A stretch of 8,587 nt of DNA from contig JACMMK010000294.1 of NCBI GenBank assembly GCA_014379045.1, forward strand, positions 1 to 8,587, written 5' to 3'. A program made the position numbers and the translations under genes. Every line of letters starts with the position of its first letter. Position 1 is the stretch's first letter. Below are positions 1 through 6,004 of this stretch, piece by piece. The stretch comes from Burkholderiales bacterium. GTDB lineage: Bacteria; Pseudomonadota; Gammaproteobacteria; Burkholderiales; CAIKXV01. The notes under the pieces are model-generated. The model was not told where the DNA came from and ran no database searches. It was given only the letters and a program-made list of their open reading frames with translations.

Positions 1-30
1 CAGGCAGGTCACTGGGGAGCTTTTGTCTTC

Positions 31-50
31 GCAGCATGCGCAAATGCCGC
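31..50 (-). terminator. Hairpin directly after tRNA-Val (possible terminator or 3' trailer)
   Basis: Read on the minus strand, arms GCGGCAT and ATGCTGC form a 7-bp stem with one G-U pair and a 6-base loop (TTGCGC). The stem begins at the base immediately after the encoded CCA of tRNA-Val. What follows is purine-rich (GAAGACAAAAGC) with no T run, so it does not fit a classical intrinsic terminator. It may instead be a 3' trailer structure that guides processing. The structure is seen directly; its role is inferred. Confidence 0.35.
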
Positions 51-125
51 TGGTGGGCGGTACTGGGATCGAACCAGTGGCCCCTGCCGTGTGAAGGCAG
101 TGCTCTACCGCTGAGCTAACCGCCC
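51..125 (-). tRNA. tRNA-Val, anticodon CAC
   Basis: The minus strand folds into a complete 75-nt cloverleaf. The acceptor stem is GGGCGGT/ACCGCCC with discriminator A and an encoded CCA at 53-51. The D arm is GCTC/GAGC. The anticodon stem is CTGCC/GGCAG with loop TTCACAC, giving anticodon CAC, which reads the valine codon GUG. The T arm is ACTGG/CCAGT with loop TTCGATC. All stems pair fully. It is transcribed away from the Bug gene, and no second tRNA is visible before the left edge. Confidence 0.97.
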
Positions 126-142
126 GTCCCGCACGGGGAGCA

Positions 143-172
143 ATTTAATCATGCCGCGGCGCGAACGGTCAA
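143..172 (-). promoter_or_regulatory. Probable sigma-70 promoter of tRNA-Val
   Basis: On the minus strand TTGACC (172-167, 5 of 6 matches to the -35 consensus) is separated by 18 bases from TTAAAT (148-143, 4 of 6 matches to -10). Transcription would start near 136, about 10 bases before the mature tRNA 5' end at 125. The GC-rich stretch between the -10 and the start resembles the discriminator of stable-RNA promoters under stringent control. This is inferred from sequence match and position. Confidence 0.6.
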
Positions 173-190
173 TTCGGATGTCGGCGCGCC

Positions 191-209
191 TCGATGCATC
201 GACTAGAAT
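191..209 (+). promoter_or_regulatory. Possible -10 box with overlapping 12-bp palindrome upstream of the Bug gene
   Basis: TAGAAT at 204-209 matches 5 of 6 bases of the -10 consensus. A perfect 12-bp palindrome (TCGATGCATCGA, 191-202) ends one base before it, where a repressor could block RNA polymerase. I see no good -35 hexamer at the expected distance, so promoter activity is uncertain. If used, the transcript would have a leader of about 80 bases before the TTG start at 297. Confidence 0.35.
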
Positions 210-285
210 CGGGCACCTTTCTGCGGCACCTGCTGCGCTCGTCGACGTCTGCGCACACGGCGGCAGGGTTCCGCGATACACCTTT

Positions 286-290
286 GGAGG
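286..290 (+). promoter_or_regulatory. Shine-Dalgarno site fixing the TTG start of the Bug gene
   Basis: GGAGG at 286-290 lies 6 bases before TTG at 297, which is ideal spacing. The alternative GTG at 303 would be 12 bases away. The site therefore decides the start, and the resulting protein begins with a complete signal peptide. Confidence 0.75.
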
Positions 291-296
291 CTTTCC

Positions 297-1292
297 TTGA
301 CTGTGTCGGCTCGAGTCGCCGCGGCTTTCGGCATTTCGTTGGCCGGCGTGCTTGCCCTGACGGTCTTGTCTGCTCCCGTGTGGGCCCAGGAGAAGTATCC
401 GTCGCGCGCGGTGCGGATGATCGTGCCGTTTCCCGCAGCCGGCGTGACCGATCTGGCTGCACGCCAGGTGGGCCAACGTCTCAACGAGGCGTGGGGTCAG
501 CCAGTGGTCATCGACAACCGACCCGGCGCGGGCGGCACCATCGGCACAGAACTCGCGGCAAAGGCCCTCGCCGACGGCTACACGTTGATGATGGGATCGG
601 TCAGCACGCATGCGATCGCGCCGAGCCTGTACGCCAAGCCCGGTTACGACCCGCTCAAGGATTTCGCCGCGATCACCGAGATCGCGACGACGCCCAACGT
701 GCTGGTCGTAAACGCCGCGCTGCCGGTCAAGAATCTCAAGGAACTCGTCGCGCTGGCCCGGAAACGCCCGGGCGAACTGACCTTCGGATCGAACGGGAAC
801 GGCACCAACAACCATCTTGCGGGTGAGATGCTGCAGGCGGTCACCGGCATCAAGTTGCAGCATGTGCCGTACAAGGGGTCGGCGTTTGCCACCAGCGACC
901 TGCTCGGCGGTCATATCTCGATGATGTTCGACGTCGTGCTCACGCCGCTGCCGATGGTCAAGGCGGGCAAGCTGCGACCGCTCGCGACTGCGGCGGCCAA
1001 ACGTTCGCCCGTGCTGCCCGACGTGCCGACCGCCGCCGAGAGTGGGCTCGGGGACTTCCAGGTGCTGGTGTGGCTCGGCCTGTGGGCGCCCGCGAACGTG
1101 CCGCAGGAAATCCTGAACAAGATCCATGCCGACACGGTTGCCGGCTTGCGCACGCCGAAGATGCAGGACTTCTTCCTGTCGCAAGGCGCCGAGGTCGTGG
1201 CGAGCACGCCGGCACAGTTCACCACGCATATCCGCGACGAGACGGCACGCTGGAAGAAGGTGATCGACTCGGCCAAAGTGCGTCTCGATTGA
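297..1292 (+). CDS. Bug/TctC-family periplasmic solute-binding protein
   Basis: This 331-residue protein belongs to the tripartite tricarboxylate receptor (Bug/TctC) family: periplasmic binders of small carboxylates and other metabolites, greatly expanded in Bordetella and relatives. The start is TTG, chosen for the GGAGG 6 bases upstream. Residues 1-30 form a Sec signal peptide: R6, a hydrophobic core at about 7-24, and cleavage predicted after APVWA (residue 30). The family ligand loop is at 43-56 (VPFPAAG-VTDLAAR, with D52). RPGAGGTIGTE (75-85), the STHAIAPSLY segment (103-112) and VPYKG (190-194) are also typical. Length is normal for the family and no damage is seen. No TctA/TctB membrane subunits lie nearby, so it is an orphan receptor, as is common for Bug proteins. 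gltX follows after 23 bases and may be read through. The ligand cannot be told from sequence. Confidence 0.93.
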   Translation: MTVSARVAAAFGISLAGVLALTVLSAPVWAQEKYPSRAVRMIVPFPAAGVTDLAARQVGQRLNEAWGQPVVIDNRPGAGGTIGTELAAKALADGYTLMMGSVSTHAIAPSLYAKPGYDPLKDFAAITEIATTPNVLVVNAALPVKNLKELVALARKRPGELTFGSNGNGTNNHLAGEMLQAVTGIKLQHVPYKGSAFATSDLLGGHISMMFDVVLTPLPMVKAGKLRPLATAAAKRSPVLPDVPTAAESGLGDFQVLVWLGLWAPANVPQEILNKIHADTVAGLRTPKMQDFFLSQGAEVVASTPAQFTTHIRDETARWKKVIDSAKVRLD

Positions 1293-1319
1293 ATGTACGC
1301 CGCCGAACCGAGCTCATGA
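1293..1319 (+). other. Eight-codon mini-ORF bridging the Bug gene and gltX
   Basis: The Bug stop is directly followed by ATG (TGAATG, 1290-1295). This opens a frame encoding MYAAEPSS. Its TGA (1317-1319) overlaps the gltX start as ATGA. It has no Shine-Dalgarno of its own beyond what ribosomes finishing the Bug gene could use. It could pass terminating ribosomes on to gltX, whose own Shine-Dalgarno is weak. Coincidence is quite possible in so short a gap. Confidence 0.3.
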
Positions 1320-2701
1320 CCACCGTCCGCACCCGCTTCGCCCCCAGTCCCACCGGCTATCTGCATATCGGCGGTGCGCGCACTGCCTTGTTCGCCTGGG
1401 CGTACGCGCGCAAGCATGGCGGCAGTTTCGTGCTGCGCATCGAAGATACCGACCTCGAGCGTTCGAGCCAGACGTCGGTGCAGGCCATACTCGACGGGCT
1501 CGCCTGGCTCGGCATTGACTGGGACGAAGGCCCGGAGTTCCAGATGCAGCGTCTCGCGCGCTATCAGGAGATCGCCGAGGGGATGATCCGCGACGGGCTT
1601 GCGTACTACTGCTATGCCACGAAGCAGGAGCTCGACGAGATGCGCGAACAGCAGCGCGCTCGTGGCGAGAAGCCGCGCTATGACGGGCGCTGGCGCGACA
1701 CCACGCGCACGCCGCCCGCAGGCGTGCCACCGGTAGTTCGTCTCAAGAACCCGCTCGAAGGCGAAGTCGTCTTCAATGACCTGGTAAAGGGGCCGATCTC
1801 GGTCGCGAACGCCGAGATGGACGATTTCGTGCTGCTGCGCGCCGACGGCGTGCCCACCTACAACTTCGGGGTCGTCGTCGACGACCTCGACATGAGCATC
1901 ACGCACGTGATCCGCGGCGACGATCATGTGAACAACACGCCGCGGCAAATCAACGTCTACCGCGCGCTGAGTGCGAACCTTCCGCACTTCGCGCATGTAC
2001 CGATGATTCTCGGGCCCGATGGTGAGCGGCTGTCGAAGCGTCACGGTGCGGTGAGCGTGATGCAGTATCACGAAGACGGATACCTCCGCGAAGCGATGGT
2101 CAACTATCTGGCGCGTCTCGGCTGGTCGCACGGCGACGAGGAAGTGTTCAGCACGACGCAGTTGATCGACTGGTTCGATCTGGGTCATGTCAGCCGGTCG
2201 CCGGCGCAGTTCAATCCGGAAAAATTGGGCTGGTTGAACCACGAGTACATCAAGAGAGCGGACGACGTGCGCCTGGGCGCCGCGGTCGAGGCGCGATTGC
2301 TGTCGGCCGGTGTACCGCTTGACGACGGTCCGCTGCCCAGGGACGCGGTGCCACTGTTCAAGGATCGTGCGCGCACCCTCGTCGAACTGGCGGACGGCGC
2401 GCGCCTGCTTTACGCGCCGGTCGAACCCGATGCGACGCTGCTCGCGCAGCACCTGACCGAGGCCGTCCGCGGGCCACTGCAGGACGTGGCGCGTGCGCTT
2501 GAACAGCTGACCTGGAGCCGGGAGGAGGTCGGCGCATTGATCAAGCGCACGGCCGCGACGCATTCGCTCAAGTTGCCGCAGTTGATGATGCCATTGCGCG
2601 TGATCATCGCCGGCACGGCGCAGACACCGTCGCTCGATGCAGTGATCGCACTTTCGCCGAGGGCACGGGTGCTCGCGCGGCTAGCGCGATATCTCGCCTG
2701 A
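1316..2701 (+). CDS. gltX: Glutamyl-tRNA synthetase
   Basis: GluRS, a cytoplasmic class I aminoacyl-tRNA synthetase, ligates glutamate to tRNA-Glu using ATP. The 461-residue product is close to the usual length. The Rossmann catalytic domain carries FAPSPTGYLHIGG (8-20), the HIGH-type signature. GERLSKRHGA (236-245) supplies the KMSKS-type loop, with Arg at its first position. An alpha-helical anticodon-binding region fills the C-terminal third. The start is ATG at 1316; longer in-frame reading would run back into the Bug gene. The zinc site known from E. coli GluRS (Cys-x-Cys ... Cys-x-His) is here C99-x-A101 ... W126-x-D128, so zinc is probably not bound. I believe this is common in betaproteobacterial GluRS. 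The ribosome site is weak (only GAG before the ATG), which suggests translational coupling to upstream sequence. It lies 23 bases after the Bug gene and convergent to the M20 hydrolase. Confidence 0.97.
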   Translation: MTTVRTRFAPSPTGYLHIGGARTALFAWAYARKHGGSFVLRIEDTDLERSSQTSVQAILDGLAWLGIDWDEGPEFQMQRLARYQEIAEGMIRDGLAYYCYATKQELDEMREQQRARGEKPRYDGRWRDTTRTPPAGVPPVVRLKNPLEGEVVFNDLVKGPISVANAEMDDFVLLRADGVPTYNFGVVVDDLDMSITHVIRGDDHVNNTPRQINVYRALSANLPHFAHVPMILGPDGERLSKRHGAVSVMQYHEDGYLREAMVNYLARLGWSHGDEEVFSTTQLIDWFDLGHVSRSPAQFNPEKLGWLNHEYIKRADDVRLGAAVEARLLSAGVPLDDGPLPRDAVPLFKDRARTLVELADGARLLYAPVEPDATLLAQHLTEAVRGPLQDVARALEQLTWSREEVGALIKRTAATHSLKLPQLMMPLRVIIAGTAQTPSLDAVIALSPRARVLARLARYLA

Positions 2702-2806
2702 CGGGGGGCGAGGGCGCCTCACGTGGATGCACGGCCGTACGGTGCGCGTCGCGTGGAACGCGCGCGACGTAGAACGCGCTTCACGGATGCGCCTTTCACT
2801 GCGCGA
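2702..2806. other. Convergent intergenic region between gltX and the M20 hydrolase
   Basis: This 105-base gap separates two convergent stop codons. It contains a GC-only hairpin, arms CGTCGCG (2747-2753) and CGCGACG (2763-2769) with a 9-base loop. No T run follows on either strand, so no intrinsic terminator can be called. No RNA gene or ORF is evident. Confidence 0.5.
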
Positions 2807-4105
2807 TCAGTGCGCCATCATCCAGGCAAGCAGACGGGTGCCGAGTTCGAAATCGGCGGCGTCCATCGCTTCGCGCGCGTTGTGGCTGCCGTTGGCATTG
2901 CGTACGAAGATCATCGCCGCAGGCAGTCCGGCGTGAACGAAATCCTGGGCATCATGGCCCGCGCCGCTCGGGATATCCATCGTCGCGATGTCCAGATCGC
3001 TCGCGCCTCGCGCAAGCGAGGCGCGAAAGCCCGCGTCCATCGTCGCGGGTTTCTGGGGCGAGAAGTGCCCCAGATCGAACTCAACCCTGCGTGCTTGCGC
3101 GATGCGCGCCGAGGCCGTCCGCGCGCGTTCGGTCATGCACGCCAGCACATCGTCCTCCTGGCTGCGGAACTCCAGGCAGAAGCCGACATCGCCCGGGACC
3201 TTGGTGATCGAATGCAGCGCGGCATCGGTGAACAGTTTGCCTACGGTGAAGGTGAGATCGTGCCCCGCGGAACGAAGGCGCTCGGCTTCGGCTTCGAGTT
3301 CGTGGATCAGTTCGACCGTTGCGAGAACGGCGTCGCTGCGATATTCGTGCGGAACCGCACCGGAATGCGTGTAGGCGCCCAGGCACCGGCAGTCGCGAGC
3401 GCGCACGGCGCCGCGGATGCCGGTGACGATTCCTACAGGCAGGCCGAGGCGCTCGAGCACCGGGCCTTGTTCGATGTGCAGCTCGAGCCAGCCCCGGTAG
3501 CGGTCGAGGTCCATGACCGCGCGTCCCTCGACGACCTGATCCGGCCGATAGCCAGCGTCGAGCATGTGCGCACGCAGCGAACGTCCGGTACGCGAATTGA
3601 TCGCCGAATCGAGTTCGGCGGCAGGCAGCAACCCGAGTGCCGCACGGCTGCCGATATGACCGCCGTGTGCGCCGCCGTACCACGCGCTCGCTTCCTCGCC
3701 GCGAAGCCCCATCACGGTGACGTCGGCAGCGGGTACGATGCCGGCCGAGCGCAGCGCAGCCACGGCGGTCAACCCCGCGATCACGCCCGCGAGCCCGTCG
3801 AAGTTGCCACCGGTCGGCACCGAATCGATATGCGAGCCGGTGATCCAGCCCGCCTGGTCGCGGCCTCGGCCCGGTAGCGTCATCGAAAGGTTGCCAAAGG
3901 CGTCGATGCAGGTTTCCAGCGACATCGCGGTCGCCTGTGTCTGCAGCAGGTCGCAGGCGCGCTGTTCGAGCTCGCTGTACGGTTCGCGGGAAATGCCGAC
4001 GCCGTCGGTAGTCGCAGCACGGATCGCGTCGAAGAGGGCATGCGCAATCGGCATCGAACACGCGGTGGCTTGGCTGAGGGCGGCAGACAGGGGAAGGTTG
4101 TTCAT
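2807..4105 (-). CDS. M20-family Zn-dependent amidohydrolase (HyuC/AmaB-like, N-carbamoyl-amino-acid hydrolase group)
   Basis: This 432-residue protein has the M20 peptidase/carbamoylase fold: a split di-zinc catalytic domain with a dimerisation domain inserted at roughly 214-330. Zinc ligands are apparent in family context: H92 (SHIDSVPTGG), D103 (NFDG), E138 preceded by the general base E137 (GEEASAW), H210 (LHIEQGPVLE) and H408 (NGSHNARE). PSGAGHDAQ (379-387) is the conserved C-terminal motif. Relatives cleave N-carbamoyl-L-amino acids, allantoate or ureidoglycine. The insert-domain substrate loop differs: the usual NHAGTTPM-x-x-R-x-DA is here THSGAVPHEYRSDA (246-259), so the substrate is uncertain. 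The ATG at 4105 was chosen because a longer frame reaching 4231 would run into the tRNA-Ala promoter. No Shine-Dalgarno is visible, so the start is less certain than the family. It could be the downstream partner of hyuAB, but it is transcribed separately. Confidence 0.88.
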   Translation of the reverse strand: MNNLPLSAALSQATACSMPIAHALFDAIRAATTDGVGISREPYSELEQRACDLLQTQATAMSLETCIDAFGNLSMTLPGRGRDQAGWITGSHIDSVPTGGNFDGLAGVIAGLTAVAALRSAGIVPAADVTVMGLRGEEASAWYGGAHGGHIGSRAALGLLPAAELDSAINSRTGRSLRAHMLDAGYRPDQVVEGRAVMDLDRYRGWLELHIEQGPVLERLGLPVGIVTGIRGAVRARDCRCLGAYTHSGAVPHEYRSDAVLATVELIHELEAEAERLRSAGHDLTFTVGKLFTDAALHSITKVPGDVGFCLEFRSQEDDVLACMTERARTASARIAQARRVEFDLGHFSPQKPATMDAGFRASLARGASDLDIATMDIPSGAGHDAQDFVHAGLPAAMIFVRNANGSHNAREAMDAADFELGTRLLAWMMAH

Positions 4106-4216
4106 CGCGGGGGAATCCGTCGTCGGTCGATGCGCACAATTTAGCAAATGCGCGTGCCACTGGGCGGCGCGTCGGGCGTCTGGCGCCAAGCCGCAATGGC
4201 GTTCAGGGAGGACTTG

Positions 4217-4246
4217 TTTACAGGCAAGCACGCGGCTGCGTATAAT
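4217..4246 (+). promoter_or_regulatory. Strong sigma-70 promoter of the tRNA-Ala/tRNA-Glu unit
   Basis: TTTACA (4217-4222, 5 of 6) and a perfect TATAAT (4241-4246) are separated by 18 bases. Transcription would begin near 4253, about 7 bases before the tRNA-Ala 5' end. The sequence after the -10 is GC-rich (CCGCGCCTC), as in stable-RNA promoters repressed by ppGpp. It lies between the divergent M20 hydrolase and the tRNAs. Confidence 0.85.
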
Positions 4247-4259
4247 CCGCGCCTCTCGT

Positions 4260-4335
<76 letters not shown>

Positions 4336-4399
4336 CCACCGTCACAGTTTTTCGCTTGCAGCACCGAAGGATCCGCAGCACGACGCGGCTCAACGCCTC

Positions 4400-4475
4400 G
4401 TCCCCATCGTCTAGAGGCCTAGGACATCGCCCTTTCACGGCGGTAACAGGGGTTCGAATCCCCTTGGGGACGCCA
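4400..4475 (+). tRNA. tRNA-Glu, anticodon TTC
   Basis: The 76-nt cloverleaf is very close to the enterobacterial tRNA-Glu. The acceptor is GTCCCCA/TGGGGAC with discriminator G and encoded CCA (4473-4475). The anticodon stem is TCGCC/GGCGG, with a U-G pair at its top, and the loop is CTTTCAC, giving TTC (UUC in the RNA). The T arm is AGGGG/CCCCT with loop TTCGAAT. It is probably co-transcribed with tRNA-Ala. It is the substrate of the GltX encoded about 1.7 kb to the left and, in most bacteria, also the donor for tetrapyrrole synthesis. Confidence 0.97.
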
Positions 4476-4491
4476 TCCTTTCCGGATTTTT
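4475..4491 (+). terminator. Weak intrinsic terminator candidate after tRNA-Glu
   Basis: ATCC (4475-4478) can pair with GGAT (4484-4487) over a 5-base loop, leading into a run of five T (4487-4491). The stem is only 4 bp and uses the last base of the tRNA, so it would be a poor terminator. The position and T run are suggestive, but no better candidate is seen before the convergent gene. Confidence 0.3.
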
Positions 4492-4571
4492 CAAGGCCGC
4501 ACGAGCCGGCCAGGCGTGGCGCGCCACCACCTGCGGCCGCATCGCCGCGGCAATTCACGCACCCGGACCTG

Positions 4572-4589
4572 CGTTCGGTCAACCGAACG
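4572..4589 (-). other. Perfect inverted repeat over the stop codon of the thioredoxin-like gene
   Basis: CGTTCGGT (4572-4579) and ACCGAACG (4582-4589) are perfect 8-base arms separated by 2 bases, centred on the stop codon of the minus-strand gene. No T run follows on either strand. It may be a 3'-end stabilising hairpin, a rho-dependent terminator element, or a protein site. The pairing is seen directly; the function is unknown. Confidence 0.4.
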
Positions 4590-5700
4590 TGAACGCGAAC
4601 GTCTCCACGCCCCCGTCGAGGAACTGGATTTCGAACTGGCGATCCGCGAAGGGTTTCGTTTGACGTATCAACTGATACATCCGCGGCTCGGTAACGGTGC
4701 CGTGACCTTGGGCGTCGACGTCGATGCCGTGCGCAGCGCCCGGCGGCTGTCCGTCGATGAGCACGCGAAACCGCACCGGCGTTCCGCGCGCGCCGGGCCC
4801 CATAACCAGATGCATGTCGCGGGCATGGAAACGGTACGTGATGCCGCCGTTGGCGGCGTTCAACACGGTGGCCTGTTTCCCCACGGTCCAGTTGCCCGAC
4901 AGCGCCCAATGATTGAGTCGAACACGCGCCGGGGCTGCATAGACGCGAGGCTTGCCCGGAACCACGCCACCGGGAGAAGAAAAGTTCTGGGTGCGCTCAT
5001 ACCCGACATAGGTTTCGGGCGATCTCAAGTTGCCCCAGTCGGCCGCAACTTCGACACCCCGCGCATCGACCGCAACCAGATCACGCGCGATGTCGCGAGC
5101 GCCGGCCTCGGAGAGGAGTTGCTGGATGACCCTTTCCGCCTTCTCGTACTCCCCCTCGCCGAAATGATGGTGCCGGACATTACCCTGCGCATCGACGAAA
5201 TAGAGGGCGGGCCACGAGTGGTTCTTGAAGGCACGCCAGATCGCGTAGTCGTTGTCGATCGCGATCGGAAAGTCGATTCTGAAGTCCTTCGCGGCTCGGC
5301 GAACGTTCTCGATACTCTTCTCGAATTCGAACTCGGGCGTATGTATGCCGATCACGATCAAACCCTGCGCCTTGTACTTGTCGGCCCAGGCGCGCACATA
5401 GGGCGCCGTACGCAACCAGTTGATGCACGAATAGGTCCAGAAGTCGATCAGTACGACCTTTCCGCGCAGCTGAGCCGCTGTCAACGGGGGCGAGTTGAGC
5501 CACTCGGCCGCACCGCTCAGCGGAGGAATCTCGCGTTCAACGGGTAATCGCGTCGCGGTCGTGAGGCCCTGACGCACGGGCTGTTGAGCCGCTGCGGACA
5601 TCGTCGGCGGCCACACACTCGTGCTTTCGACAAAGGCCAGCACCAGCGCCCCGATCGCGCCGACGATCATCGCCGCCAGCAGGAACTTGTTTGCTTTCAT
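4579..5700 (-). CDS. Membrane-anchored TlpA/DipZ-like thioredoxin-fold protein with a single cysteine (CINW)
   Basis: The 373-residue protein has an N-terminal hydrophobic segment at 6-24 after a basic start (MKANK): a signal anchor or signal peptide placing the rest in the periplasm. A TlpA/DipZ-like thioredoxin domain spans about 58-200. It includes KVVLIDFWTYS (81-91), the active-site position C92-I93-N94-W95, the family segment IGIHTPEFEFEKS (118-129) and probable cis-proline P164 (HSWPALYF). A beta-rich C-terminal domain (about 225-373) resembles the carbohydrate-binding-like end of mycobacterial DipZ. The fused CcdA electron-transfer membrane domain of full DipZ is absent and no ccdA lies nearby. 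C92 is the only cysteine in the whole protein, so dithiol exchange is impossible within one chain. It may act as a monothiol, or have a non-redox or peroxidase-like role. The start ATG at 5700 has AAAGGA 6 bases upstream. Substrate is unknown. Confidence 0.85.
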   Translation of the reverse strand: MKANKFLLAAMIVGAIGALVLAFVESTSVWPPTMSAAAQQPVRQGLTTATRLPVEREIPPLSGAAEWLNSPPLTAAQLRGKVVLIDFWTYSCINWLRTAPYVRAWADKYKAQGLIVIGIHTPEFEFEKSIENVRRAAKDFRIDFPIAIDNDYAIWRAFKNHSWPALYFVDAQGNVRHHHFGEGEYEKAERVIQQLLSEAGARDIARDLVAVDARGVEVAADWGNLRSPETYVGYERTQNFSSPGGVVPGKPRVYAAPARVRLNHWALSGNWTVGKQATVLNAANGGITYRFHARDMHLVMGPGARGTPVRFRVLIDGQPPGAAHGIDVDAQGHGTVTEPRMYQLIRQTKPFADRQFEIQFLDGGVETFAFTFG

Positions 5701-6004
5701 GGCAGATCCTTTCGAGTGGAGGAGAGGCCGACGAACCGTTCAAGCCGACCCTACAGCGACTGGTTTAAGTTGCAAAGCTCCCAGCGCACCGATGAATCAC
5801 GCCGACCAACCCGCCGCGAACAGCTGTCACGTTCGATTCATCCGGGATGCGATGCAGGGAGTGCGATACATGGTTTCGATCACACCAGAACCGTCGGCGC
5901 AAATCCATTGGACGTTGGTATCGCCACGTACCTGGTCCATCCAGCGAGACGCGAGCGCCCAAGACCGTGTCGACGATGGGGATGCCCCTTGCCAGCCGCC
6001 ACCT
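5701..6004. other. Gene-poor stretch of about 300 bases between the DipZ-like gene and hyuB
   Basis: No convincing gene is seen. On the minus strand AAAGGA (5712-5707) is the ribosome site of the downstream DipZ-like gene. A weak sigma-70-like pair, TTGCAA then TAGGGT 16 bases later on the minus strand near 5774-5747, could be its promoter. A 70-codon minus-strand frame (5827-6039) overlaps the end of hyuB and has no recognisable family. No intrinsic terminator for hyuAB is visible: GGGG-CAT-CCCC near 5978-5988 is too short and lacks a T run. Confidence 0.5.

Noticed and set aside
1070..1315. Upstream extension of gltX into the Bug gene
   Set aside because: The extra residues are an out-of-frame reading of the Bug coding sequence. 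MTTVRTRFAPSPTG at 1316 is the normal GluRS start.
911..2563. 550-codon open frame on the minus strand opposite gltX
   Set aside because: It is a shadow of gltX: low-complexity, Arg-rich translation without family motifs, explained by high third-position GC of the true gene.
2747..2769. GC hairpin between the convergent gltX and M20 genes as intrinsic terminator
   Set aside because: Seven paired bases but no T run on either strand.
2723..3877. 384-codon plus-strand frame opposite the M20 hydrolase
   Set aside because: The minus-strand protein carries all zinc ligands and family motifs. The opposite frame is Arg/Ala/His-rich and without recognisable domains.
4106..4231. Longer N-terminus for the M20 hydrolase starting at 4231
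   Set aside because: It would start inside the tRNA-Ala promoter, and the extra 42 residues (MLACKQVLPERHC...) do not resemble the family N-terminus.
4516..5547. 343-codon plus-strand frame opposite the DipZ-like gene
   Set aside because: Antisense shadow; the minus frame has the thioredoxin-fold motif, anchor segment and ribosome site.
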